From the NCBI RefSeq assembly GCF_003478035.1, contig NZ_QUEP01000014.1:1-64000 (forward strand): a stretch of 64,000 bases of DNA, in the 5' to 3' direction. Positions 34,369 through 43,211 of this stretch are shown here, piece after piece. A program made the position numbers and the translations under genes. Every line of letters begins with the position of its first letter. Position 1 is the stretch's first letter. The DNA is from Clostridium sp. OF03-18AA (lineage in GTDB: Bacteria > Bacillota > Clostridia > Lachnospirales > Lachnospiraceae). The notes beneath the pieces were generated by a model, which ran no database searches, had not been told where the DNA came from, and saw only the letters and a list, made by a program, of their open reading frames with translations.

Positions 34369-35283
34369 TCACGCCAGCATAAATTTCTCAACAACCAGCC
34401 CCACCCCGTCATCGTTGTTCGATGCCGTGATATAGTCCGCCGCGTTCCGCACCGGAAGGACCGCATTCTCCATCGCGACGCCGAGACCGGCGTATTTGAT
34501 CATCGTGAGATCATTGTAACCGTCCCCGCAGGCGATCATCTGCTCTCTCGTGAGTCCCAGAACTTCCAACAGGCGCTCCAGACTCTGGGCTTTGTCGATC
34601 CCCTTCGGGAGGATCTCGAGAAAGAACGGATCTGAGCGGTAAACACTGAAATTCTTTCCCATCGCCGCCTTCACCTTCGGCTCCACCATTGCAAGGTAAT
34701 CCCCGTCCTCCATCATGAGGAATTTCGGCACCTCGAAATTTACATACTCCGCCATATTCTCCGGCTTCCAGATCTCCATCCCGTTGATCCGGCTCTCCAG
34801 TTTTGTGTATGGGGATTCCGGGTTCGATGCGATGATCCTGCTGCCCTCGTATGTCACGATATCCACCTGATTTTCCTCCGCAAGTCCGATGATCTTTTTA
34901 TTTGCGGACACCGGAAGGGATCTCGCAAACACCGTCTCCCCGGTCTTGCAGTTGATGATCCGCCCGCCGTTGAAGGAAAGAATGTATCCGCTGTATTCCT
35001 CCAGGCGAAGCTCTTTTGCGAGCGGCATTACGCCCTGCGTGGGGCGTCCCGACGCGAGGACCACCTTTTTTCCGCGCTCCTGCGCCTTCATGAGTGCCGC
35101 TTTCGTCCTCGGTGTGATCACCTTGTCCCGGTTCGTCAGCGTGCCGTCAAGGTCCAGGACGATGATCTCGTAAGGACCTGCCATATTTTTTTCTGTCTGC
35201 ATATCTTCTCCTGTATCAGCGGACTCTGAAACCGGATCCGTTTCCGGCTCTCCCGCAGTATTCATTTTTATTCGCTCAGACAT
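34369..35283 (-). CDS. Cof-type HAD-IIB hydrolase
   Basis: 304 residues. HAD motif I is DLDGTLTNRD (about 44-53), motif II is LASGRP, Lys of motif III is in GIDKAQSLE, and motif IV is GDGYNDLTMI with the class IIB cap between. It probably dephosphorylates sugar phosphates or similar metabolites. The first 34 residues are an unusual polar, acidic extension not found in most relatives. The start overlaps the ptsI stop by one base (TGATG), so it is part of the PTS operon; a protective role against sugar-phosphate stress is possible. Confidence 0.9.
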   Translation of the reverse strand: MSERIKMNTAGEPETDPVSESADTGEDMQTEKNMAGPYEIIVLDLDGTLTNRDKVITPRTKAALMKAQERGKKVVLASGRPTQGVMPLAKELRLEEYSGYILSFNGGRIINCKTGETVFARSLPVSANKKIIGLAEENQVDIVTYEGSRIIASNPESPYTKLESRINGMEIWKPENMAEYVNFEVPKFLMMEDGDYLAMVEPKVKAAMGKNFSVYRSDPFFLEILPKGIDKAQSLERLLEVLGLTREQMIACGDGYNDLTMIKYAGLGVAMENAVLPVRNAADYITASNNDDGVGLVVEKFMLA

Positions 35284-36902
35284 CAGGAGAGATCGATCTC
35301 CCTGATCTTCTTTCTCACCGTCAGTAAGAACGACGGGGACACAGAGAGTTCGTCGATCCCCATCTTAAGGAATTCCTCCGTGAGATCTGTCTCCGCACCC
35401 AGCTCACCGCAGATTCCCACCGTACATCCATATTTGTGGCCGCTCTCCGCCACATAGCGGATCAGTTTCAGGACGGCCGGATGTTTCGGATCGTAAAACT
35501 GGTCCAGTTTTTCATTCTGCCTGTCGATGGCGAGTGTGTACTGGACAAGGTCGTTCGTTCCGATGCTGAAGAAATCCACCTCTTTCGCGAGGTCTTCGCT
35601 GATGATCGCTGCCGCTGGGGTCTCGATCATGATGCCGATCGCCACATCGCCGAACGGAACTCCCTGTTCCTTCAGCTCATCCCGGACGGAAGCGGCGATC
35701 TCCTTCGCCTTTTTTACCTCCCAGAGGGACGCAATCATTGGGAACATGATCGAGATCTTCCCGAAGGCACTCGCGCGGTAGATTGCCCGAAGCTGCGTCC
35801 GGAAGATCTCCGGTCTTGTCAGGCAGATCCGGATCGCGCGGTATCCCATCGCCGGGTTCTCTTCTTTCTTTAATTTAAAATAGTCCGCCTGCTTATCGGC
35901 GCCGATGTCAAGAGTCCGGATGATGACTTCCTTTCCCGCCATCATCTCCGCCACCTGGCGGTATGCGGCAAACTGTTCCTCCTCGGTCGGGTACGTCTTC
36001 TTCTCAAGGTACAGGAATTCACTCCGGAACAGACCGATCCCAGCCGCATTGCTCTTTAATGCCTCCGCGACATCTGAGACGTCCCCGATGTTCGCATAGA
36101 GTTTTACCTTCGTCCCGTCCAGGGTGACATCCTCTTTATCCTTTAACTCCTGGAGCAAACGCTCTTTCTCTTCCTCCGCCAGCTTCTTTTTCTTCATATC
36201 CGCCAGCGTTTTCTCATCCGGATCCACATAGAGGGTTCCGGTCTCGCCGTCGATGACCGCCATCTTTCCGTCCCAGGACTCTTTCACCGGCACGGAGACC
36301 AGCGCCGGAATGTTCATGCTGCGCGCGAGGATCGCCGTGTGGGAGTTCGGAGACCCCTGTTCGGTGATAAATCCGAGCAGCATGTCTTTTTCCAGCTGGA
36401 CCGTCTCGCTCGGCGCGAGGTCCTCCGCCATCAGGATCACCGGTTTTGTCAGGAAACCGGATTCCACCGCATCGCCGGAGAGGATCTTTAGCAGCCGGTC
36501 TGTGATGTCCTTTACGTCCGCCGCCCGGGCACGGAAATATTCATCATCCATGTCCGCAAAGAGCCGGTAAAAGTTGTCACCGGTCACCGCAGCTGCGTAC
36601 TCTGCGTTCGTCTTCTGATTTTTGATGATATTCAGAACGGAATCCCGGTAGTCTGCGTCCTCCAGCATCATCATGTGGACCTCAAACACTGCCGCTCCGG
36701 TCTCTCCGACCTGCTCACACGCCTTTTTGTGGAGTGCCTTGAGCTCGTCCTCGGCGCATTTCACTGCCGCTTTGTACCGGCTGATCTCCGCTTCCGTATT
36801 TTCCACCGTGCGGCGTTTGACCTGGCTCTCCGTCTTTCTGTGGTAGAGGATCGGTCCGATCGCCACTTTATTTAAAATTGATTTTCCTTTAATGATTTCC
36901 AT
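35283..36902 (-). CDS. ptsI: PTS enzyme I
   Basis: 539 residues from the ATG at 36902 (the frame is open to 37007, but the family begins MEIIKGKSILNKVAIG). It takes phosphate from phosphoenolpyruvate onto His188 in GSPNSHTAILARS and passes it to HPr. The C-terminal PEP-binding barrel carries FRSEFLYL, the IGTNDLVQYTLAIDR stretch, and the active-site Cys in GICGELGAE. It is slightly shorter than the usual 570 residues. It lies 16 bases after the HPr gene and overlaps the HAD hydrolase. Confidence 0.96.
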   Translation of the reverse strand: MEIIKGKSILNKVAIGPILYHRKTESQVKRRTVENTEAEISRYKAAVKCAEDELKALHKKACEQVGETGAAVFEVHMMMLEDADYRDSVLNIIKNQKTNAEYAAAVTGDNFYRLFADMDDEYFRARAADVKDITDRLLKILSGDAVESGFLTKPVILMAEDLAPSETVQLEKDMLLGFITEQGSPNSHTAILARSMNIPALVSVPVKESWDGKMAVIDGETGTLYVDPDEKTLADMKKKKLAEEEKERLLQELKDKEDVTLDGTKVKLYANIGDVSDVAEALKSNAAGIGLFRSEFLYLEKKTYPTEEEQFAAYRQVAEMMAGKEVIIRTLDIGADKQADYFKLKKEENPAMGYRAIRICLTRPEIFRTQLRAIYRASAFGKISIMFPMIASLWEVKKAKEIAASVRDELKEQGVPFGDVAIGIMIETPAAAIISEDLAKEVDFFSIGTNDLVQYTLAIDRQNEKLDQFYDPKHPAVLKLIRYVAESGHKYGCTVGICGELGAETDLTEEFLKMGIDELSVSPSFLLTVRKKIREIDLS

Positions 36903-36918
36903 ACTTTTTGTTTCTGCC

Positions 36919-37176
36919 TCACAGTTTTGCCTCAAAAAACTTCCGTACCGCTTCTGCCGCCGTCTTTTCATCCGTCCCGTCGATCTCAACGTTGATCGTC
37001 TGACCATGACGGATCCCGAGAGCCATCACTGCCATCAGTTTTTCCGCGTCTGCCTGTTTTGTATCTGTCTTCAAGGTGATCTTTGAACGGAATTCTTTTG
37101 AAAGCTTCGCGAGTTCCCCCGCCGGTCTTGCGTGAATTCCGATCTCGTCTGTAATTGTATACTGAAACTTCTCCAT
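36919..37176 (-). CDS. ptsH: HPr-like phosphocarrier with Lys46 in place of Ser46
   Basis: 85 residues from the ATG at 37176 (a TTG two codons earlier is less likely). His15 in GIHARPAG is intact, so it can carry phosphate between enzyme I and EIIA. The regulatory segment, KSIMGVMSLG in Bacillus HPr, reads EKLMAVMALG here: residue 46 is Lys and Gly49 is Ala. HPr kinase could not phosphorylate it, so this copy should not act as CcpA corepressor. It lies between ptsG and ptsI in one operon. Whether the genome has another, regulatory HPr is unknown from this window. Confidence 0.93.
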   Translation of the reverse strand: MEKFQYTITDEIGIHARPAGELAKLSKEFRSKITLKTDTKQADAEKLMAVMALGIRHGQTINVEIDGTDEKTAAEAVRKFFEAKL

Positions 37177-37212
37177 AATCAACCCACTTCCTTTTTATTT
37201 TCGCATTCCGGA

Positions 37213-39405
37213 TCAGCAAAATCCAACGTCAGCTTTCCGGTGCACTTCCATGAAAGGCTCACCTGCATGGATCTGCCCTTTTTTCAATACCCTGACTTCC
37301 ATATTCTCCGCAAGGTCCGTGAAGAGGACCGGCGATGCCATGGACGGAACCCGGTCCCCGATCTTCCGGATATCCACCTTTAAAAGCGGCTCTCCCGCCC
37401 GCACATGATCCCCGTCGCTCACGAAAGCCTCAAATCCGTCTCCGGACAGGGACACCGTGTCAATCCCGACATGGATCAGCATCTCATGACCGACATCCGT
37501 CCGGAATCCGACGGCATGCTTTGTGGGAAACACAAAGGTCACCTCTCCATCCGCCGGGGCCTGCACGATCCCGTCTGTAGGTACGATCGCCGCACCGTCC
37601 CCCATCATGGCTCCGGCAAACGCCTCGTCCGGGACCTCTTCAAGCGGAATGACGGTCCCGGTCATGGGACTTCTGATCACAGTTGACGCATTTTGTGCCT
37701 GTTCACACGCTTCCATATATTCTTCCAGATCCGACTTGATGACAGACACCTGCGGACCATAGATGATCTGGACGCCGTTTCCTTTTTTGATGACGCCGGA
37801 TGCCCCGGTCGCTTTTAAGATCGTCTCATCCACTTTCTTTTCATCTTTTACAGTACAGCGGAGCCGCGTCGCGCAGCAGTCCACATCAGTGAGGTTGTCC
37901 ATGCCGCCGAGTCCCCGGAGGATTTTTCCCGAGCGCGACTCCCCGGATCTCTCCGGATTTTTTTCGTTATCATTCTGACTTTGGTGCGGTCCCCCGGCTG
38001 TCTCTGCGGGATTCTTTGCTTCTTTTGCTCTATCTTTTTCGTTTTTCGCGTTTTTTGAAACAGTTTTGTTTCTTTTATCCTGTTTCCTCTGCTCCACATC
38101 ATCTCTCGTATAAAGCTTCGCCGCGGTCCCGCTCTCCCGCCCTGGCGTCTTATAATCGAGTTTCCGGATTACGATCAGGAACACCGCATAATACACGAGG
38201 AAATAAAACACACCGATCACCACGATCCAGAGCCATCCGGTCTTTTCATTCCCCTGAAGGATCCCGAACAGAAACAGGTCGATCAGTCCGCCGGAGAATG
38301 TCATTCCGACGCCCACGCTGAGCATGTGCATCAGCATGTACGCCAGACCGGCAAATACACAGTGGATCCCATAGAGCAGAGGCGCTGTAAAGAGGAATGT
38401 AAACTCCAGCGGTTCCGTGATCCCTGTGAGCATGGAAGTCAGTGCGGCGGAGAGGAACAGCCCCGATACCTCCTTTTTCTTTTCCGGCAGCGCCGCCTGA
38501 TACATGGCGAGAGCTGCGCCGGGGAGTCCGAAGATCATAAGCGGGAACTTTCCCGCCATGAACCTTGTCGCCTCCACGGAAAATCTCTCCGCTGCGGGAT
38601 CCGCGAGTTCCGCGAAAAAGATGTTCTGGGCGCCTTCCACGACTTTCCCGCCGATCTCCATGGACCCGCCGACCGCTGTCTGCCAGAATGGGATGTAAAA
38701 CACATGGTGCAGACCAAACGGGATCAGCGCCCGCTCCACAAAGCCGTAAAACCAAGTTCCCGGGTAACCGGAGCGGAGCACGAACCGGCCGACTCCGGAG
38801 ATCGCCGTCTGGACCGGCGGCCAGACAAAGTACATGAGGATCCCCACGAGAACGTAAAACAGGGCGCACACGATCGGGACAAACCGCGTTCCGCCGAAAA
38901 ACGAGAGCACCTGGGGAAGCTCGATCTTATAATACCGGTTGTGGAGCCATGCCGTCCCAAGCCCCACGAGGATCCCGCCGAACACTCCCATCTGCAGGGA
39001 CCAGATCCCCGCGACCATGGCGCCGGCGCCCTCTTTCAGGGAATCCGCTCCGCCGTTTACTTCGATCATCGCTCCGATCGCAGCATGCATGACGAGGAAC
39101 GAGATGACCGCCGCTAACGCTGCAACTTCCTTCTCCTTCTTTGCCATCCCGATCGCAACACCCATGGCAAAGAGGATCGGGAGATTTGTGAACACGATGT
39201 CCCCGGCCCGGCTCATGACCATGAACAGTGCGTTCCAGAAGGTTCCCGGTCCCATGATCCTCGTCAGCCCGTATGCCTTGAGCATCGTGACATTTGAGAA
39301 TGAACCGCCGATACCGAGCAAAAGTCCCGCCGCCGGAAGCAGCGCGATCGGCAGCATGAACGATCTCCCGATCCTCTGAAGGACACCAAAGACCTGATCT
39401 TTCAT
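37213..39405 (-). CDS. ptsG: PTS glucose-type EIICBA permease
   Basis: 730 residues from the ATG at 39405. The EIIC domain (about 1-405, around ten helices) starts FGVLQRIGRSFMLPIALLPAAGLLLGIG. Next is a charged low-complexity linker of about 75 residues (415-490; many Lys, Asn, Glu). The EIIB domain has the phosphocysteine in VDCCATRLR. The C-terminal EIIA has its active His in GHEMLIHVGIDT. It imports glucose or a related sugar (possibly N-acetylglucosamine) and phosphorylates it. It heads an operon with HPr and enzyme I, so the whole relay is encoded together. No clear GlcT-type antiterminator site was found in the 80-base leader. Confidence 0.94.
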   Translation of the reverse strand: MKDQVFGVLQRIGRSFMLPIALLPAAGLLLGIGGSFSNVTMLKAYGLTRIMGPGTFWNALFMVMSRAGDIVFTNLPILFAMGVAIGMAKKEKEVAALAAVISFLVMHAAIGAMIEVNGGADSLKEGAGAMVAGIWSLQMGVFGGILVGLGTAWLHNRYYKIELPQVLSFFGGTRFVPIVCALFYVLVGILMYFVWPPVQTAISGVGRFVLRSGYPGTWFYGFVERALIPFGLHHVFYIPFWQTAVGGSMEIGGKVVEGAQNIFFAELADPAAERFSVEATRFMAGKFPLMIFGLPGAALAMYQAALPEKKKEVSGLFLSAALTSMLTGITEPLEFTFLFTAPLLYGIHCVFAGLAYMLMHMLSVGVGMTFSGGLIDLFLFGILQGNEKTGWLWIVVIGVFYFLVYYAVFLIVIRKLDYKTPGRESGTAAKLYTRDDVEQRKQDKRNKTVSKNAKNEKDRAKEAKNPAETAGGPHQSQNDNEKNPERSGESRSGKILRGLGGMDNLTDVDCCATRLRCTVKDEKKVDETILKATGASGVIKKGNGVQIIYGPQVSVIKSDLEEYMEACEQAQNASTVIRSPMTGTVIPLEEVPDEAFAGAMMGDGAAIVPTDGIVQAPADGEVTFVFPTKHAVGFRTDVGHEMLIHVGIDTVSLSGDGFEAFVSDGDHVRAGEPLLKVDIRKIGDRVPSMASPVLFTDLAENMEVRVLKKGQIHAGEPFMEVHRKADVGFC

Positions 39406-39485
39406 GAATCTCACCCTTTCGTTTTCTGTTAGTTTTGCAGGCAGTGCCTTATTACTCTGATTATTATGGGGAGATTCTTAAGATT

Positions 39486-40607
39486 TTATCCATGACCTCT
39501 CTCTGAATTTTCCTCTTCTCCCGGTACATCCGGATCTTTCATCCCGTAGACTCTCGTCCACTCTTTAGTCCCTTCCACCTTCACAGTCTCGCTCTGATTC
39601 AGCCGCAGGAACTTCACGATCTCGTAGCAGTCAATCCAGATCTCGTTGTTTCCCTCTTTCTGGGATTCATCGAAGATGAGCTGGATCCCGAAGTGCAGGT
39701 GCGGAGTTGTGATGTTGTTGGTGTTCTCCGTGGTGCTGTATCCGGTCCTGCCCAGGTATCCGATCACATCGCCCGCCGTCACGATACTGCCCTCTTTGAG
39801 ATTTGACTGGTATGGGTAATTCTGGCGCAAATGGGCGTAATAATAGTACCGTTTTTTATCGAAACTCCGGATCCCGATCCGCCATCCGCCGTACTGGTTC
39901 CAGCCAAGTGCCTCCACATATCCGGATTCCACCGCGATCACCGGCGTCCCCACCTGCCCCATCATGTCATGGCCCAGGTGTTTTCTCTTGAATCCGTAGG
40001 ATCGGGATGCACCGAAATCGTCGAAATCACTGTACGGGAAGTTTTTCGCGATCGGTGAGAATGCTTTCAGACCGTATTTTCTGAGCCAGACGGTCTTCGC
40101 ATTTCCATTTTCACCCGTTCCGCTCTGTGTGAGGTCTTCCGGCACCTCCGTCTCCTGCTCAAAATATCCGACCATCCCGTCGAGGACTGCACCGTATGCC
40201 TCCCGGTAATAGGCATAGTATTTCATGTCCTTCGTGAGCTCCTCCATCGTCATCCCGGACTTCAGTTTTTCCGTCACCGCGTCGAGATCTGCCTGCCGGA
40301 ACCGCTCGAAATCCCCGCCGTATTTTGCTCCGAGATATGCAAGCAGTTCCACCCAGTTCAGATGAACATCCTCCTGGATACTTCCCATGTCCAGGCGGAA
40401 TGCTTTCTGCATGACTTCCGCCGGGACGGTAAATTCCACCCAGTGGATATAGTCTTTCTTTTCCCCGCCGCTCTCCTCCATGATCGCATATGTATTCTCC
40501 GCCGCCGCTTTCCTGCTCTGGACACACAGGGAAGCCGTCAGGATCAAAAGGATCACAAGCTGCGCTCCGATCACAGCTCCCGATCCCGGATGCATCTTTT
40601 TCCCCAT
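39486..40607 (-). CDS. M23-family membrane-anchored peptidase
   Basis: 373 residues from the ATG at 40607, nine bases after GGAAGGAG. One N-terminal membrane segment (VIGAQLVILLILTASLCVQS) should anchor it with the rest outside. A helical region (about 50-170) precedes the M23 domain (about 190-330) with the zinc motifs LGHDMMG and PHLHFG, and HLRQ between. Enzymes of this type cut peptidoglycan cross-bridges; in sporulating Clostridia related proteins act at the forespore. All zinc ligands seem present. It precedes the PTS operon by 80 bases, but a functional link is not evident. Confidence 0.88.
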   Translation of the reverse strand: MGKKMHPGSGAVIGAQLVILLILTASLCVQSRKAAAENTYAIMEESGGEKKDYIHWVEFTVPAEVMQKAFRLDMGSIQEDVHLNWVELLAYLGAKYGGDFERFRQADLDAVTEKLKSGMTMEELTKDMKYYAYYREAYGAVLDGMVGYFEQETEVPEDLTQSGTGENGNAKTVWLRKYGLKAFSPIAKNFPYSDFDDFGASRSYGFKRKHLGHDMMGQVGTPVIAVESGYVEALGWNQYGGWRIGIRSFDKKRYYYYAHLRQNYPYQSNLKEGSIVTAGDVIGYLGRTGYSTTENTNNITTPHLHFGIQLIFDESQKEGNNEIWIDCYEIVKFLRLNQSETVKVEGTKEWTRVYGMKDPDVPGEEENSERGHG

Positions 40608-40655
40608 GGCAGACACTCCTTCCGTCACCTTTACGCGCACGCGCCTGATGCGCCT

Positions 40656-40675
40656 GCATACACATCAGTGTATGC
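40656..40675. other. Short perfect hairpin upstream of the M23 gene
   Basis: GCATACAC - ATCA - GTGTATGC. It lies in the leader of the M23 gene; an operator or leader stem is possible. Confidence 0.4.
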
Positions 40676-40760
40676 GGACAGGCAGAAGAATATGCGCAGT
40701 GGACACGCTGGCAACAATCACAGAAAAAGCTCTGGATGATATGGAAGAACTAAACAATAA

Positions 40761-40811
40761 AAAAAGACGAATCCACCCAGATCATCAAAAATCAGGTGTC
40801 TTCGTCTTTTT
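40761..40811. terminator. Terminator of the DUF3842 gene
   Basis: AAAAAGACGAA (40761-40771) pairs with TTCGTCTTTTT (40801-40811), giving a T run on either strand. It is 13 bases past the DUF3842 stop. Confidence 0.8.
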
Positions 40812-40823
40812 ATCAGCGCTTAT

Positions 40824-41240
40824 TTACAGCTCCCCGCGCCGGATCTTCAGCACTTCCTCCACCGCGAGCTTTACATATTCTCCCATCGAAACGTCCCTGC
40901 AGCCCACAACAAAATGCTGGCAGCGGTTCACCGGGATCAGAACCTTTTTTGCCGGGCTCTGGCCGATCGCAACGGCCATCTTCGGGGTGATCTCCCCCAT
41001 CAGGGAGTCCGCGATAACGATCCCCATCGGGCCCACGATGATGTCCGCCGTGCGGCTTGTGACGACCGCCGGGTTTTCTCCCGTCGCACCGGCATCCGCC
41101 CCCGCCTTTAACATCGCCGCCGTAGCGATGCTGTTCGTCCCGATTGCCAGGATCTCGTCCTCCGGGCAGCTTTTCTTCAACATTTCCACCAGACCTTTTC
41201 CCATCTTTCCGCCCTGGCCGTCAATTACCATGATCGTCAT
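40824..41240 (-). CDS. DUF3842 family protein
   Basis: 138 residues. It begins MTIMVIDGQGGKMGKGLVEML and has GTNSIATAAMLKAGADAGATGENP, IVGPMGIV and LIPVNRC, the conserved features of DUF3842. The glycine-rich N-terminus looks like a small Rossmann-type nucleotide- or cofactor-binding fold. The function is unknown. It lies 87 bases after the PanE-like gene on the same strand and is followed by a terminator. Confidence 0.88.
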   Translation of the reverse strand: MTIMVIDGQGGKMGKGLVEMLKKSCPEDEILAIGTNSIATAAMLKAGADAGATGENPAVVTSRTADIIVGPMGIVIADSLMGEITPKMAVAIGQSPAKKVLIPVNRCQHFVVGCRDVSMGEYVKLAVEEVLKIRRGEL

Positions 41241-41327
41241 GTATTTCTCCTTCTTTCACCTTCCTGCCATGTTTCAGCACTGCAGGCACAAAGACCTGCC
41301 GGAGCGTTCCCGCAGCTCTCCTTACTT

Positions 41328-42242
41328 TCAATCTTCAGCTGTCTCCAGCTCCTTCAGCCGCTCATACAAAAACGCGTTCACCGGAAGAGAAAGTCCCTCT
41401 TCCTCCGCGATCTTTAACATCGTCCCCGCAAACAGCTCCACCTCCGTCGGCCGTCCCGCGAGCACGTCCTGGCACATGGACGTATGTCCATCCGGATTCA
41501 GGGTTGCAAGAAGGTCCAGCCAGTAGGAAATGTCCGCCTCCGAAAGATCCACATCCTGAGTGTCCGCCACGCGGAGAACCTCGCGCATGGCCTCGATCAT
41601 CATGGTCCGCGCCTCTCCCTCTTTCTGGATCAGGCTGTACGGTGCGCCGTAGACTGCCGTCACCTGGTTGACGCCGGTGTTTAACATGAGTTTGTTCCAC
41701 TGTTCCCTCAGGATATCGTCCGGAACCTGGTAGGAAAGTCCGGTCCGGTCAAACAGATCCGTCACCACTTTTAACTTCTCATCGCGGCTCTTATCCTTAT
41801 TTCCGATGGTGATGTAGCCCATATTTTTGTAAGTGACCGCGCTCCCATCCTTTCCAGCGTCCATTCCCTGAACGCAGGCATAGAGCACATGATCCGCCCC
41901 GTAGACTTCCTCGATCATCCCCTCGCTGGAGATCCCGTTGAGCACCGACAAGAACAGGGTATTCTCCCCGACAAACGGCTTAACGGTCCGGATCGCACTC
42001 TCCATTCCCATAAATTTGACGGCAAAGATGATGAGATCTGCCGTCACTGCTTCCGCCGGGGAGCGGTATGTAAATCCGCATTTCTCCCCGTTGCAGCTCA
42101 TGCCCGTCTTGCGGTATCGTTCCACACGCGTTTCGTCCGCGATAAAAAATACATGCCCATTTCCGAGCTTCTTTGTCAGATGATTTCCGTACATGACGCC
42201 GAGCGCGCCCTGTCCGATGATCCCGATCGTCCTGATCTCCAT
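41328..42242 (-). CDS. panE: 2-dehydropantoate 2-reductase family protein
   Basis: 304 residues. NADP-binding motif IGQGALGVMYGNHL at the N-terminus; the second domain has the catalytic lysine region EQWNKLMLNTGVNQVTAVYG and the ending typical of PanE/ApbA. It reduces ketopantoate to pantoate for coenzyme A synthesis, or a related 2-oxoacid. No other pantothenate genes are nearby, so the physiological substrate is uncertain. It starts just before the end of the TPM-domain gene (4-base gap), suggesting co-transcription. Confidence 0.88.
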   Translation of the reverse strand: MEIRTIGIIGQGALGVMYGNHLTKKLGNGHVFFIADETRVERYRKTGMSCNGEKCGFTYRSPAEAVTADLIIFAVKFMGMESAIRTVKPFVGENTLFLSVLNGISSEGMIEEVYGADHVLYACVQGMDAGKDGSAVTYKNMGYITIGNKDKSRDEKLKVVTDLFDRTGLSYQVPDDILREQWNKLMLNTGVNQVTAVYGAPYSLIQKEGEARTMMIEAMREVLRVADTQDVDLSEADISYWLDLLATLNPDGHTSMCQDVLAGRPTEVELFAGTMLKIAEEEGLSLPVNAFLYERLKELETAED

Positions 42243-42245
42243 TCC

Positions 42246-43211
42246 TTAAAACTTCCTTCCCCCGCCGCCGTGGCTGTTTCCACCGTAACTGTGGGTGGAT
42301 GACCTGCCGCCGCCGGAAAAACTTCCTCCTCCGGTGCCCGGACGGTTATTTTTCTGTGATGCGATCACCTGCTGCGTAATATACGAAGTCAGCAGGGCAT
42401 CCGCGAGAATATTTCCCATGGTAAACCGGCTGTCACGCCGATAAGAGAGCTTAAAGTTCGCAGCCATCCGCTTATCTTCCCCGTGAAGACTGTAGCTTCT
42501 GAGCACAGAGGCCACCGCCGCGCCGCCGCAGACTGCCGCAATGCCGATCGCAAACAGGATCTCATACCATTCCAGATGATGGTAACGGCTGATCTTTCCC
42601 GTCTCCGTGTCATAATTGTACTGATCTTTCGAGATCCCGTTCGCATAACACGTTTCCGTATCTGCAAGAAATGCTGAAGCCGCCCCGTAATAATCGGCAT
42701 CCGACGCATACCCGTAAACATCATCCAGGACGTCCTCGATCCGGCTGTCCGTCATGTACCGGATCATCTGTCCGGTCGTGGAAATATAGAGCTCCCGGTT
42801 GTCCATGTCGATGAGGAACAGGATTCCTGAATGGTCAGAGCCTGTTCCAAAGCCGCCCTCCGTGTAAAATCCGTCCGCAAACACCTGCGCGGAGTCAGAA
42901 TTTTCCTCCGTCGTGACGATGACCGCCTCCATCTTCATCTTCTCAGAAAGCGTCTGCGCCTGTCCGGAGAGCTGTTGTTCTTCTTCGTCCGTAAAAAGAT
43001 CCGCCATATCGTAGACATCGGCATAGTTTTCCGTTCCCTCCGCCATGCGGTACGCGTCCTCACCGGACGCTGCGAAGGCAGTTCCCGAGAGGAAGATCCC
43101 AAGGACGCCTGCTGTCAGGAAAACTTTCAGCGATCTTCCTGCCGCTCCCAGAATGCCCCTGTTTTTCCCACTGTTCTTCCCCGTCTTTTCAGTTATCCAC
43201 TTCATTTTCAT
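42246..43211 (-). CDS. TPM-domain membrane protein (YgcG/YdjH-like)
   Basis: 321 residues from the ATG at 43211, which overlaps the upstream stop (TGATG). A hydrophobic signal (LKVFLTAGVLGIFLSGTAFA) leads to an extracellular TPM domain (about 65-200: VYDMADLFTDEEEQQLSGQ, LFLIDMDNRELYISTTG). A membrane helix follows (WYEILFAIGIAAVCGGAAVASVL), and the C-terminus is Gly/Ser-rich (GGGSFSGGGRSSTHSYGG). The layout matches Bacillus YdjH. With the two upstream genes it forms a YdjG-YdjH-YdjI-like set; in Bacillus that set works with PspA in membrane stress. Confidence 0.85.
   Translation of the reverse strand: MKMKWITEKTGKNSGKNRGILGAAGRSLKVFLTAGVLGIFLSGTAFAASGEDAYRMAEGTENYADVYDMADLFTDEEEQQLSGQAQTLSEKMKMEAVIVTTEENSDSAQVFADGFYTEGGFGTGSDHSGILFLIDMDNRELYISTTGQMIRYMTDSRIEDVLDDVYGYASDADYYGAASAFLADTETCYANGISKDQYNYDTETGKISRYHHLEWYEILFAIGIAAVCGGAAVASVLRSYSLHGEDKRMAANFKLSYRRDSRFTMGNILADALLTSYITQQVIASQKNNRPGTGGGSFSGGGRSSTHSYGGNSHGGGGRKF

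Noticed and set aside
38326..39117. Long plus-strand open frame opposite the PTS permease gene
   Set aside because: It mirrors the GC-rich third positions of ptsG, has an implausible composition and no ribosome site.
39406..39485. GlcT-type antiterminator leader before ptsG
   Set aside because: The gap is only 80 bases and shows no ribonucleic antiterminator pair with terminator.
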